A stretch of 64,000 nucleotides of DNA from Klebsiella sp. WP3-W18-ESBL-02 (GCF_014168815.1 NZ_AP021972.1:4402001-4466000), one strand, 5' to 3'; positions 8,957 to 17,913 are shown, counted from the first letter of the stretch. Numbers and translations: made by a program. Notes: generated by a model not told the origin, from the sequence alone.

Positions 8957-9472
8957 ATGATATACACCTTTCGCCCGACCGCCCCGGCGGAGATTACCGC
9001 TCTACCTGCCATTGAACGCGCCGCCGGGCAGCGCTTTCGGCAGGTACCCGAACTGGCCTGGCTGGCAGAAAGCCCGGTCATCTCGGCCGAGCGCCATCGT
9101 GAATACGTTGACGCAGGCACAAGCTGGCTGGCGCTGGTCGACGATCGCCCGGTGGGATTTTTGCTGGCTCAGGCGCAGGGTAACGTTCTGTTTATCGTTG
9201 AATTTTCGCTGCATCAGGCGTGGCAGGGGCGCGGCCTTGGCCGCCGATTAATGGCCTATGTGATTGCCCAAGCGCGAGAAAAAGGCTTTCGTGCGCTGAC
9301 GTTGACCACCTTTCGCACGGTGCCGTGGAACGGGCCGTGGTATGCGAAGCAGGGATTTGAATTTCTGGCGGACGAGACGCTCAGCCCATCGCTGAGGATG
9401 ACGCTGGCAGAAGAAGCGGCGCACGGTATGGCGTATGAATCACGCTGCGCCATGCGCCTGACGCTAGGTTAA
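8957..9472 (+). CDS. GNAT-family N-acetyltransferase
   Basis: The 171-residue protein is a single GNAT domain. The acetyl-CoA pyrophosphate loop reads QGRGLGRRL near residues 95-103, preceded by the beta-strand LFIVEFSLH and followed by ALTLTTF and WYAKQGFEF, matching motifs A and B of the fold. The substrate cannot be told from sequence; relatives act on small amines, antibiotics or protein N-termini. It stands 39 bases after the FidL-like gene and is convergent with tsr, 25 bases away, with GC-rich complementary sequence between the two stops. Confidence 0.82.
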   Translation: MIYTFRPTAPAEITALPAIERAAGQRFRQVPELAWLAESPVISAERHREYVDAGTSWLALVDDRPVGFLLAQAQGNVLFIVEFSLHQAWQGRGLGRRLMAYVIAQAREKGFRALTLTTFRTVPWNGPWYAKQGFEFLADETLSPSLRMTLAEEAAHGMAYESRCAMRLTLG

Positions 9473-9497
9473 CGCGCCCGTTAAGGGCGCGAAAATA

Positions 9498-11162
9498 TCA
9501 GAACGTTTCCCAGTTTTCACCGCTGTCGGTGGCCGCCGCTTTGCGCAGCATCACCGGCGCTGGCGTTGCCGCGCTGGCCGATTCGCGCCCGGCGTTAGCC
9601 TGGCTCTGCTGAATGCGGAATACCGCCACCGCCTGAGTCAGGCGGCTGGCCTGCTCTTCCAGCGCCGCCGCAGCAGCAGCGGACTCTTCCACCAGCGAGG
9701 CGTTCTGCTGAGTGACGCGGTCCATCTCTGCCACCGCCAGACCGACCTGGTCGATACCGCGGCTCTGCTCATCGGACGCCGAGGCGATTTCCCCCATAAT
9801 ATCGGTCACGCGGGTGACTGCATTCACGATCTCATCCATGGTTTCACCGGCGCTTTCCACCAGCGTCGAACCGAGATCGACACGGTTAACCGAGTCTTCA
9901 ATCAGGCTCTTAATCTCGCGCGCCGCCTGGGCGCTACGCTGCGCCAGGTTACGCACTTCGCCCGCCACGACCGCAAACCCGCGGCCCTGTTCACCCGCAC
10001 GCGCGGCTTCCACGGCGGCGTTCAGCGCCAGGATGTTGGTCTGGAAGGCAATACCGTCAATCACGCTGATAATGTCGGCAATTTTCTGCGAACTGGCGGT
10101 GATATCACGCATGGTTTGCACCACGTTATCCACCACTTTACCGCCCTTCTGCGCGGTTTCTGACGCGCTCAGCGCCAGATGGCTGGCCTGACGGGCGTTT
10201 TCGGCGTTCTGCTTCACGGTAGCGGTCAGCTCTTCCATGCTGGCCGCCGTCTCCTCAAGGGAGGCCGCCTGCTGTTCGGTACGCGAAGAGAGATCGTTAT
10301 TGCCCATCGCGATTTCGCTGGCACCGCTATAAATCGCATCGGCACCCTGACGGACTTCACCAACGGTGCGCGCCAGCTCGCCCTGCATATGACGCAACGA
10401 ATGCGCCAGCTGGCCCATTTCGTTGTCGCTTTCCACGTCAATACGCTTCACCAGATCGCCCCCGGCAATATGGCGAATGCTGTCGATTAAACGATTCAGT
10501 GGCGCGATAAGCGTTTTGCGCACGCCCAGCCACACGCTGACGATCACCGCCAGCACCGCGATCATCACGCTAAAGAGGATCCACAGCGCTTGGGTATACG
10601 ACGCATTGCTGTCATTCACCGCCAGATCGTACAGGCTGTCGTTCTGCTGCAGGTAGTTAACGTAGGCTTTCTCAAAGCCATCCTGATAACCCTGCGTCGG
10701 CTGGTCGAAGAAGTCGTTGATTTTGCCCGCACCGAGCAGCTTAATCAGCTCGGCCAGCGCGCCGTGGTAAATGTCGTAGTTGCGCTGAATTTCCAGCGCC
10801 GCCGCTTCGCTTTGACGCGGATCGCGCGGCATCGCTTCATACTCAGCCCAGCGTTTTTCCGCATCCGCCAGAGACTTCGTGGCAATCTGCATCAGCTCGG
10901 CGACGGTAGCACCGCTGCCAATGTTGTTCTGATCCATCATGTAACGAATCCCTGCGCGGTTCAGGGTATTACGGGTTTGCAGTAGCGCAACCCAGCTGCC
11001 GTTCAGCCCGGACTGCTGCTGACGCACCGTTTGCAAGATAGTGAAGTTCTCTTTGTCGTGCTTCAACGAGTTAAAGAACAGGCCCCCTGATACCATTTGC
11101 AACAAGCCAAATAACACCAAAACCAGCACGAGGCTGGTGACAATTTTGATACGTTTTAACAT
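9498..11162 (-). CDS. tsr: Serine chemoreceptor Tsr
   Basis: The 554-residue protein is a class I methyl-accepting chemotaxis protein. It has an N-terminal membrane helix (about 8-30), a periplasmic four-helix ligand domain, a second membrane helix (about 191-212), a HAMP domain and the long signalling coiled coil. The hairpin tip EAARAGEQGRGFAVVAGEVR is the universal CheA/CheW contact. The C-terminal pentapeptide NWETF docks CheR and CheB and marks a high-abundance receptor. Length and synteny (next to the lgo genes and btsT, as in E. coli) indicate Tsr rather than Tar. Expression is probably driven by sigma-28 from the site at 11192-11218. Confidence 0.93.
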   Translation of the reverse strand: MLKRIKIVTSLVLVLVLFGLLQMVSGGLFFNSLKHDKENFTILQTVRQQQSGLNGSWVALLQTRNTLNRAGIRYMMDQNNIGSGATVAELMQIATKSLADAEKRWAEYEAMPRDPRQSEAAALEIQRNYDIYHGALAELIKLLGAGKINDFFDQPTQGYQDGFEKAYVNYLQQNDSLYDLAVNDSNASYTQALWILFSVMIAVLAVIVSVWLGVRKTLIAPLNRLIDSIRHIAGGDLVKRIDVESDNEMGQLAHSLRHMQGELARTVGEVRQGADAIYSGASEIAMGNNDLSSRTEQQAASLEETAASMEELTATVKQNAENARQASHLALSASETAQKGGKVVDNVVQTMRDITASSQKIADIISVIDGIAFQTNILALNAAVEAARAGEQGRGFAVVAGEVRNLAQRSAQAAREIKSLIEDSVNRVDLGSTLVESAGETMDEIVNAVTRVTDIMGEIASASDEQSRGIDQVGLAVAEMDRVTQQNASLVEESAAAAAALEEQASRLTQAVAVFRIQQSQANAGRESASAATPAPVMLRKAAATDSGENWETF

Positions 11163-11191
11163 GTTTCTCTTTCCTCCAGACGAATAACGAA

Positions 11192-11218
11192 TTTTCGGCG
11201 GGGAAAGGAAAAACTTTA
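11192..11218 (-). promoter_or_regulatory. Sigma-28 (FliA) promoter of tsr
   Basis: On the minus strand TAAAGTTT (11218-11211) is followed after 11 bases by GCCGAAAA (11199-11192). The consensus is TAAAGTTT, 11 bases, GCCGATAA, so only one position differs. It lies 30 bases upstream of the tsr start, placing tsr in the class 3 flagellar/chemotaxis regulon. Confidence 0.85.
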
Positions 11219-11261
11219 TAGAAAATGTGACTATTAACGCACCATGGCCTCAGGATAATCC

Positions 11262-11443
11262 GTAGGCCAGATGAGCAAAGCGCCATCAGGCGCCACCGCG
11301 CACATTGCCGGATGGCGGCATTGCCTTATCCGGCCTGCATGGCCCCGTACGTCGAATATCCCGTAGGCCAGATGAGCAAAGCGCCATCAGGCATCACCGC
11401 GCACATTGCCGGATGGCGGCGTTGCCTTATCCGGCCTACATGG
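11262..11443. repeat. Tandem pair of REP/BIME units
   Basis: Two near-identical copies of about 81 bases (11262-11342 and 11363-11443) lie in direct orientation with a 101-base period. Each contains the REP core, with GCCGGATGGCGG and CCTTATCCGGCC able to form a hairpin. They differ at about four positions. The second copy contains the last codons and the stop of the Ldh-type gene. Confidence 0.85.
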
Positions 11444-12452
11444 ATTCAGCCAGCGCGCAAATCTCATCGTACAGACTGCGGGAAAGTTCCAGCCCCTGCT
11501 GCTCGCTTTGCTGACGCGCCTGATAGCGACGCTCGCCCGGCAGTCGTGCACCCTGCGCCTGCATGCCGCTGAACAGCGTTTCGGCGCGCGCCAGATGCGC
11601 CTCGGCCTGCGTGCCCAGGAAGCGCTGTGGGTCCAGCGCCAGAATCAGCTCGCCGCCGTAAGGCAGACCGCCCGCGCCGTTGTCCCACGCCAGCGATTCG
11701 GCGCTGGTCATATCGCCAATCAGCGGCCCGGCAAACAGTTCCACCATCGCCGCCAGTGCCGACCCTTTGTGGCCGCCGAAGGTCAGCATCGCCCCATCGA
11801 GCACCGCCTGAGGATCGGTGGTCGGCTGGCCGTTGCTATCAATCCCCCAGCCCTCAGGAATCGACTTACCCGCCCGCTGATGCAGCTGAATTTCACCGCG
11901 CGCCGCCGCGCTGGTCGCCATATCAAAAATAAACGGCGGCTTGTCGCCGCGCGGCCAGCCGAAGGCAATCGGGTTGGTACCAAACAGCGGCTGCGTGCCG
12001 CCCGCCGGGGCCACCCATGCGTGGCTTGGCGTGCACGCATAGCCCACCAGCCCGACCTCGGTCAGCGGTTCCACGTCGGCAAACAGCGCGGAGAAATGCA
12101 CGCAACGGTTGATCGCCAGCGCCGCAATGCCGCAGTGGCGCGCCTTCTCAATCAACAGCGGCAGCGCCTGTTCATAAGCGCACAGCGAATAGGCGCCGTG
12201 GGCGTCGGCTTTCACAATCGCCGGAGCCTGATCGACGATGGTCGGCTCAGCGTCCGGCGACACTTTGCCTTTGCGCAGGGTTTCGACAATCCCCAGCAGA
12301 CGCCACAGGCCGTGCGATGCACAGCCGTCGCGTTCGCCCGCCGTCACGTTGCGCGCAATGGCGTCGGCGTGAGGCTGTGAAAAACCGTTGGCGCGCAGGA
12401 CCTCGAAGGCCAGCGTGTAAGCGTCGTTGAGTGCGATGTTGACCGTTGTCAT
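11436..12452 (-). CDS. Ldh-family NAD(P)-dependent oxidoreductase
   Basis: This 338-residue protein belongs to the malate/L-lactate dehydrogenase superfamily (YbiC, YiaK, AllD, DpkA), which has its own NAD(P) fold and oxidises or reduces 2-hydroxy or 2-imino acids. Diagnostic stretches are the N-terminal ERDGCASHGLWRL with the conserved His, HFSALFADVEPL, PLFGTNPIAFGWPRG, MATSAAARGEI and GGHKGSALAAMVELFAG. It lies downstream of lgoD on the same strand with a CRP-like site between them, so it may handle a 2-keto or 2-hydroxy acid from the sugar-acid pathway. The stop codon lies inside a REP element, so the C-terminal residues may derive from the repeat. The substrate is unknown. Confidence 0.85.
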   Translation of the reverse strand: MTTVNIALNDAYTLAFEVLRANGFSQPHADAIARNVTAGERDGCASHGLWRLLGIVETLRKGKVSPDAEPTIVDQAPAIVKADAHGAYSLCAYEQALPLLIEKARHCGIAALAINRCVHFSALFADVEPLTEVGLVGYACTPSHAWVAPAGGTQPLFGTNPIAFGWPRGDKPPFIFDMATSAAARGEIQLHQRAGKSIPEGWGIDSNGQPTTDPQAVLDGAMLTFGGHKGSALAAMVELFAGPLIGDMTSAESLAWDNGAGGLPYGGELILALDPQRFLGTQAEAHLARAETLFSGMQAQGARLPGERRYQARQQSEQQGLELSRSLYDEICALAESM

Positions 12453-12522
12453 GTAAATCTCCGTATTATTGTTGTACTGGCATAAAGCGTAGACGGAGGC
12501 GCAGGTTTTACTTGGTTAACGT

Positions 12523-12538
12523 AGTGATTTAAATCACA
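12523..12538. promoter_or_regulatory. Candidate CRP site upstream of the Ldh-type gene
   Basis: AGTGATTTAAATCACA matches the CRP pattern TGTGA, six bases, TCACA in nine of ten defined positions. It begins 71 bases upstream of the Ldh-type start and directly abuts the lgoD stop. This suggests that the dehydrogenase has its own catabolite-controlled promoter rather than only read-through from lgoD. Confidence 0.6.
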
Positions 12539-13591
12539 TTAATTTCCAGAGGCGCCGTCGATGTTCTGCGCAAACTCTATCACGCCTTTAATCAGCCGTG
12601 GATTATTGATGACGTCACGCTCAAAGGTGCTACCCAGTTCGCTAAAGCGCAACCGATGGGTCAGCAGCATCTCAGCACTCAGCGCGCCGCTGCGCATCAG
12701 CTCGCCGACGCGAACAAAATCTTCAGCGGTGGCATTGCGGCTGCCCATCAGGGTGGTCTCTTTTTTATGAAACTCCGGATCGGAAAACTGCAGGCCGCCT
12801 TTAAACAGGCCGACAAATACGATGCTGCCGCCGTGGCGGATCAGATCCACCGCGCGATTCATCGACTGCGGGCTGCCCGTGGCATCCACGATCTTGTGCG
12901 CCAGATTGCCGCCAAACAAAGCGCGTAGCCGGGCGTCAAAATCCGCCGCCAGCGGATCGAGCGTCGGAAGATCCAACTGCGCCGCCACGTGTGCGCGCCG
13001 ATCGCTGCTGACATCCGCCACCGCCACCCGCGCGCCTTCGGCTTTGGCAATCGCCGCCGCGCCCAGGCCAATTGGCCCCGCGCCAACCACCAGCACTTCG
13101 TCGCCCGCCTGCACCGCCGCTCTGCGCACCGCATGAGCGCTGATGGCAAACGGTTCAATTAGCGCCACGGCCTCCGGCGCAATGCCTTCCGCCAACAGGA
13201 TGTTTTGCTGCGGTACACACAGAAACTCGCTAAAACCACCGTCACGATGCACGCCGATCACCGCGATATTTTCACAGCAGTTGTCGCGTCCACTCTGGCA
13301 GGCGCTACAGGTATGACAGGCTACGTAGGGGATTACCGCCACCTGCTGGCCAACCCGCCATGTCTGAACGGCGCTCCCCACCTCAACAATATCGCCACAA
13401 ATTTCATGGCCTAATACCCGCGGGTAGCTGAAAAAAGGCTGTTTGCCTCCCCACGCATGGATATCCGTACCGCATATTCCGACCGTTTTTATTTTTATTA
13501 ATACCTCATCTTTTTGTGGTTTTGGAATATTCCGCGACTGCCACGCCCATTCTCCGGGTTGCTGACAAACTAACGTTTTCATAATAATCAT
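12539..13591 (-). CDS. lgoD: L-galactonate 5-dehydrogenase (LgoD), zinc alcohol dehydrogenase family
   Basis: The 350-residue medium-chain zinc dehydrogenase oxidises L-galactonate to D-tagaturonate, feeding the hexuronate pathway. Near the N-terminus GICGTDIHAWGG carries the catalytic-zinc Cys, and VLGHEICG the zinc His. CHTCSACQSGRDNCC is the four-Cys structural zinc site, and VVGAGPIGLGAAA the nucleotide-binding loop. Close similarity to E. coli LgoD (YjjN) extends over most of the length. An AGGAGA box lies about eight bases before the ATG at 13591; a second ATG three codons in is possible. It is divergent from lgoR, which probably controls it. The neighbouring E. coli transporter gene lgoT is not in the window. 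Confidence 0.92.
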   Translation of the reverse strand: MIIMKTLVCQQPGEWAWQSRNIPKPQKDEVLIKIKTVGICGTDIHAWGGKQPFFSYPRVLGHEICGDIVEVGSAVQTWRVGQQVAVIPYVACHTCSACQSGRDNCCENIAVIGVHRDGGFSEFLCVPQQNILLAEGIAPEAVALIEPFAISAHAVRRAAVQAGDEVLVVGAGPIGLGAAAIAKAEGARVAVADVSSDRRAHVAAQLDLPTLDPLAADFDARLRALFGGNLAHKIVDATGSPQSMNRAVDLIRHGGSIVFVGLFKGGLQFSDPEFHKKETTLMGSRNATAEDFVRVGELMRSGALSAEMLLTHRLRFSELGSTFERDVINNPRLIKGVIEFAQNIDGASGN

Positions 13592-13727
13592 TGGGGCTTC
13601 TCCTTTTATGTTCTCCTTGTTATTGTGGATTTCGCGGTAATTCCGTATCAGTGCAACAAATTCTTGTGAATGCCAACGCAGAAATAGGTTTTAAATTCGT
13701 TTTTAATCATTATCAGGAGGATGCAGC

Positions 13728-14645
13728 ATGAGCCGTTCGCAGAATTTACGTCGTAGCGTGGTGAATCAGATTATCGATGGTATCGCCCGCGGTCATATTC
13801 CTTCTCCGCTGCCGGTGCAGTCGGCGCTGGGCGAGATGTTTAACATCAGCCGCACCACCGTCAGGCACATTCTCACCCACCTGCAGCAGCGCGGCGTGCT
13901 GGAGAAAATTGGCAAAGATTACATCGTGCTACGCAAACCTGATGCGCTGGACGGCTTTGAGTGCACCCAGGCGCCGCTCGAAGAACAGACGCAGATTTTT
14001 GAACAGGCATTTTTTTCAATGATTAACCAGCGGCAGCTGAAGGCCGGGGAAGTGATGAGCGAAATTGCCCTGGCAAAAATGGCCGGCGTCAGTCCGGTGG
14101 CGGCCAGAGAATATTTGCTGAAATTTGGCCGCTATAATCTTATCGTCAGCGAAAAGCGCGGTCTTTGGCGCATGAAAGAATTTGACCGCTCCTACGCCGA
14201 GCAGCTTTTTGAATTACGCGAAATGCTGGAATTACACGCCCTTCAGCGCTTTCTTAATTTACCCGACGGCGACCCTCGCTGGCTACAGGCGAAAACATTA
14301 CTGGAGCACCATCGGCAATTAAGAGATCGTATTGGTGACAACGTAAAAACATTCTCCCAGCTTGACCGGGATTTTCATGCCTTATTGCTTTCGGCCGCCG
14401 AAAATATATTTTTTAATCAGTCACTGGAAATTATCTCGGTTATTTTCCACTTCCACTATCAGTGGGATGAAAGCGATCTTAAACAGCGCAATATTATCGC
14501 CATTGATGAGCACATGATGATCCTGACAGCGCTGATCTGTCGTAACGAGATCGACGCCACCCTGGCGCTGCGCAACCATTTAATGACGGCGAAGCAGTCG
14601 ATGATCCGTTCGATCGATCAAACTGCCCGCCGCCGCTCCCACTAA
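13728..14645 (+). CDS. lgoR: GntR-family regulator LgoR
   Basis: The 305-residue protein has a winged-helix GntR domain (about residues 5-75, ISRTTVRHILTHLQQRGVL as recognition helix) and a C-terminal all-helical FadR/FCD-like effector domain. A second HTH-like segment (KMAGVSPVAAREYLLKFGRYN) sits between them, as in E. coli LgoR (YjjM). It is required for growth on L-galactonate in E. coli. It is transcribed away from lgoD across a 136-base gap that should contain both promoters and its operator. Its stop overlaps the stop of the convergent GH28 gene by three bases. Confidence 0.92.
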   Translation: MSRSQNLRRSVVNQIIDGIARGHIPSPLPVQSALGEMFNISRTTVRHILTHLQQRGVLEKIGKDYIVLRKPDALDGFECTQAPLEEQTQIFEQAFFSMINQRQLKAGEVMSEIALAKMAGVSPVAAREYLLKFGRYNLIVSEKRGLWRMKEFDRSYAEQLFELREMLELHALQRFLNLPDGDPRWLQAKTLLEHHRQLRDRIGDNVKTFSQLDRDFHALLLSAAENIFFNQSLEIISVIFHFHYQWDESDLKQRNIIAIDEHMMILTALICRNEIDATLALRNHLMTAKQSMIRSIDQTARRRSH

Positions 14646-16804
14646 CGCAGCGGCTTCACCTGCCGCTGCTGTGCATCCTGATCGCCCATAAAGTGGCCAA
14701 TCGCCAGCAGCATCTCCAGCGCCTCGTGGCGGCGCAGATAGCGGCGTGGGCGGAAGCGGCCTTCCTCATCGCAGCGCATAAAACCAAAGGCCACCGCGCG
14801 CTGAGCATTGGTAAGGTAGATATCGCGCAGAATGCGCCCGTCGGTAAAGGTCGATTGCAGCATCGTGGAGGCGTTACGGTACGACACGCCGCAGCTCATC
14901 ATGGCGACCGTCGCCGCCTCTTCGCGACGCATCGGGCGGTCGGGCAGGAATTTCCCCTGCACCAGCGCCATCATGCCGCGCTGAATCAGGGCGGCAATGC
15001 CCGGATACCAGACGGAATCCGGCGCAATATCCTGGATGACGACCCCATTCGACGGCTGATACTGCAATCCCCACAGGCGAATGATCATCTGCGCTAGCTC
15101 AAAGCGGGTAATACATTCCGCGCCGCCTTTCTCTTCGATCACCCCGCGCGCGCACAAAATACCGGCATTAACCGAATGGCTGCTCGCCAGATCGATGCTG
15201 CCCTCCGGCTGAATCAGCCACGGCTTACTCAGCAGGCTCATCTCTCCGTGGTTTACCCGACAGCGTACAAAACGCCCGGCCATCGTCGGCGTGAGCGCCA
15301 GAATATCGCCCTCGCCCAGCGGCGTCATTGGCCCTTCCGCCGTTTTTCCCAGCCACCACGAATAGCGCAGGACCGCATCGTCATTGCCCGGCAGCTGCGC
15401 AATCGCCCGTAGATAGTCGCCCACCTGCGGTAGCCCGCGAATAAACAGCTGCACCGGGCGCGGATAGGCCAGCCCGTTAATGGTGACATTTTCCACCTTC
15501 ACGCCGCTGCCCCAGTGGGCGGCGTGCAGCGGATGCTCAACGTCGGTGATGCGAATATCCTTCAGCACCAGCCCTTCAATTGGCGACTGTGCCAGCCCTT
15601 CGATAAACAGGCCGTATTCGCCGCCGCTCGCTTCCAGATCTTCAACCACGATATTGCGAAAACGCGGCAGATGGCTGCCGTAAACGCCCTCGGCATAGTT
15701 CATGGTGGCGTGGACCACCGCATCGCGCACCCGCTTCACCCGCGAGTGGCGCAGCCAGACGTTTTCAATCACCCCGCCGCGCAGGGCGTTAGCTTTGAGG
15801 CGCAGCGGGTAAGTCAGCGCCGGGCTATCAAATTCATTCCCCACGGCGAACACGTTGCGGATACCGCCGCTCATCTCGCTGCCTAACGCAATGCCGCCGT
15901 GGCCATCGGCAAAACGGTTATGGCGGATGATGATGTTTTCACAGGGAATATTGGCCTCACGCCCGTCGCGATCGCGCCCGGACTTAATGGCGATGCAGTC
16001 ATCACCGGAGTCAAACAGGTTATCTTCAATTAATACATCGCAGCAGCTTTCCGGGTCGACGCCGTCGTTATTGTGGCCGTGGGAGCGCAGCGTCATGCGC
16101 CGGACGGTAACGTTGCGGCACAGGACCGGGTTCACCTGCCACATCGGCGAATTGCGCAGCGTAACGCCTTCCAGCAGGACGTTCTCACAGCGCAGGGTCT
16201 GAATAAACATCGGCCGCAGGTAGTGGCCGTCGCCAAAACGGCGCTCGGCGACCGGCACGCCGTTGAGGTTCATTTCGCGCAGACGCAGGCTGGCCGGGCG
16301 CTGCAGGTTGCGGGCGGAGGTCGACCAGGCGTGCTCAATCTGATGCGTCCAGTGCCACCAGACGCTGTCGCTGGCCTGACCGTCCAGCACGCCCCGCCCG
16401 GTCAACGCAATATTCTGCGCATCGCAGGCGTAAATCAGCGCCCGGTAGTTCCACAGCGGCGAGCACTCCCAGTGGCCGAAAGCCAGCGGGTAGTGCGCTT
16501 CGGTGGTCTCGGTCGTGAACAGCAGCACGCTCTGTGGGCTATCCAGATGCAGGTTTATATTGCTGAGCAGCGCCAGTGAGCCGGTAAGATAGCGACCGGC
16601 TGGCACCACCACTCTGCCGCCGCCCTGGCGGTGGAGATGAGCGATTGCCCGCTGAATTGCCTGGGTGTCCAGCGTGACGCCGTCGCCGACGGCGCCAAAA
16701 TCGCGCACGTTCACCTCGGCTGAAGGAATACGCGGATCGTGGATCCGCGCCAGAATTTTTTGCTCTTCCTCGACGCTCAGCACCGCGCTGGGGTTTGTCG
16801 TCAT
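14642..16804 (-). CDS. GH28-family polygalacturonase-like protein with C-terminal SLH-like repeats
   Basis: The 720-residue protein has an N-terminal right-handed beta-helix of glycoside hydrolase family 28 (about residues 30-450). The catalytic set is intact: NND at 245-247, DD at 268-269, GHG at 301-303 and RLK at 335-337. Such enzymes hydrolyse galacturonan or rhamnogalacturonan backbones. From about 560 to 705 come three degenerate S-layer-homology-like repeats (ITRFELAQMIIRLWG, MRREEAATVAMM, LRRHEALEML). No signal peptide is visible, so the enzyme is probably cytoplasmic and acts on imported oligosaccharides, like the GH105 partner encoded 15 bases upstream. SLH modules normally anchor proteins outside Gram-positive cells, so their role here is unclear. 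Confidence 0.82.
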   Translation of the reverse strand: MTTNPSAVLSVEEEQKILARIHDPRIPSAEVNVRDFGAVGDGVTLDTQAIQRAIAHLHRQGGGRVVVPAGRYLTGSLALLSNINLHLDSPQSVLLFTTETTEAHYPLAFGHWECSPLWNYRALIYACDAQNIALTGRGVLDGQASDSVWWHWTHQIEHAWSTSARNLQRPASLRLREMNLNGVPVAERRFGDGHYLRPMFIQTLRCENVLLEGVTLRNSPMWQVNPVLCRNVTVRRMTLRSHGHNNDGVDPESCCDVLIEDNLFDSGDDCIAIKSGRDRDGREANIPCENIIIRHNRFADGHGGIALGSEMSGGIRNVFAVGNEFDSPALTYPLRLKANALRGGVIENVWLRHSRVKRVRDAVVHATMNYAEGVYGSHLPRFRNIVVEDLEASGGEYGLFIEGLAQSPIEGLVLKDIRITDVEHPLHAAHWGSGVKVENVTINGLAYPRPVQLFIRGLPQVGDYLRAIAQLPGNDDAVLRYSWWLGKTAEGPMTPLGEGDILALTPTMAGRFVRCRVNHGEMSLLSKPWLIQPEGSIDLASSHSVNAGILCARGVIEEKGGAECITRFELAQMIIRLWGLQYQPSNGVVIQDIAPDSVWYPGIAALIQRGMMALVQGKFLPDRPMRREEAATVAMMSCGVSYRNASTMLQSTFTDGRILRDIYLTNAQRAVAFGFMRCDEEGRFRPRRYLRRHEALEMLLAIGHFMGDQDAQQRQVKPLR

Positions 16805-16819
16805 GACCTTGTCCTTAAG

Positions 16820-17902
16820 TTATCCGTTTAGATGGGCAAGCGCTTCCCCTAGCGCCAGCATGGCCAGCGACTGCCCGTAGGCGCGCTGACGAACGCGGAT
16901 ATCCAGATAGTGCTGGAGGTCGCGTCCTACCGATGTGCCAGCCGACACGTCAGCCACTTCCCCTTGATCGTTAATCCGTGCAATCAGCGCCTGGATGCCC
17001 GCCCACCCCGCATCACGGCAGCGGCTGTCCAGCAGCCCCAGCCGCGCGCCTTTCAGCAGCGCGTAGGTCAGCCCGGCGGTACCCGACGCTTCCTGATAGC
17101 TTTCAGGGTGATCGATTAACGTCGACCACATCCCGTTGTTATGCTGGTAGTGCACCGCCGCCTGCATCTGGCGGACAAATGCTTCGCGGATAAAGCGCGT
17201 ATTGGCGTTATCGGCATTCGCCATCTCGAGAAAATCGACGCTGCCCACCGCCGCCCAGCCGTTACCCCGCCCCCACAGCGCCGCGCCGTAGTTGTTGCGT
17301 TCGATAAAGCTCCAGCCGTGCATCCACAGTCCGCTACGGCGGTCGACGAGATATTTGATGTGCAGTAAGAATTGATACGCCACATCGTCCATGTAGTGCG
17401 GTTTATCGAGCAGCTGTGACGCGCGGGCGTGGAACAGGCCGCTCATAAACAGCGTATCGACCCACAGCTGCTCTTCGTTGAGATGATCGCTGGTGCAGTG
17501 GGTGTAGCCGTTTTCCTGGGTGCGCAGCAGACGCGTGTCGATCCAGTCGGCGTAGTCGGCGATATCCGTCAGCCAGCCGGTTTCGCCGAGTTCCGCCGCC
17601 ATGCAGGTGGCGGTCAGCATCGGCGCCATGCGGTTGATGTTTTTCTCCGGCAGCCCTTCAGCCATCCGACGGGAGAACCAGCCGTTCAGGTAATCGAGGT
17701 AACGCGGCTCGCGGGTAATCTGATACAGACGCCAGATACCGTAAATGCCCACCCCCTGCGACCAGTCCCAGTTTTCAATCGACAGGTCAGAAGCGATAAC
17801 CTTCTGTTTTTTTAACTCAGCGTCGTTGGTGCGCACCACAATCACTTCATTAAACAGCGTGTCCAGCTTGCTTAAAATCGACTCTTTTAATAATTGCGAC
17901 AT
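16820..17902 (-). CDS. GH105/GH88 unsaturated uronyl hydrolase
   Basis: The 360-residue protein is an (alpha/alpha)6-barrel hydrolase of the YteR/RhiN type. These remove the 4,5-unsaturated galacturonosyl residue left by pectin lyases at the non-reducing end of oligosaccharides. Characteristic stretches are NWDWSQGVGIYGIWRLYQ near residue 45, EEQLWVDTLFMSGLF with the catalytic-type Asp near 150, WMHGWSFIERN, LWGRGNGWAAVG and SGTAGLTYALLKG. The ATG at 17902 is chosen over the GTG two codons upstream because GAGGT precedes it by five bases. It lies 11 bases after the solute-binding protein gene and 15 before the GH28 gene, forming one operon. Confidence 0.87.
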   Translation of the reverse strand: MSQLLKESILSKLDTLFNEVIVVRTNDAELKKQKVIASDLSIENWDWSQGVGIYGIWRLYQITREPRYLDYLNGWFSRRMAEGLPEKNINRMAPMLTATCMAAELGETGWLTDIADYADWIDTRLLRTQENGYTHCTSDHLNEEQLWVDTLFMSGLFHARASQLLDKPHYMDDVAYQFLLHIKYLVDRRSGLWMHGWSFIERNNYGAALWGRGNGWAAVGSVDFLEMANADNANTRFIREAFVRQMQAAVHYQHNNGMWSTLIDHPESYQEASGTAGLTYALLKGARLGLLDSRCRDAGWAGIQALIARINDQGEVADVSAGTSVGRDLQHYLDIRVRQRAYGQSLAMLALGEALAHLNG

Positions 17903-17913
17903 AACCACCTCAA

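Noticed and set aside
11262..11443. Tandem repeats considered as a CRISPR-like array
   Set aside because: Only two 81-base units with REP hairpin cores and no unique spacers; this is a BIME.
11406..12380. A 324-codon plus-strand frame opposite the Ldh-type gene
   Set aside because: Arg/His/Gln-rich shadow frame; the minus-strand protein has clear family motifs.
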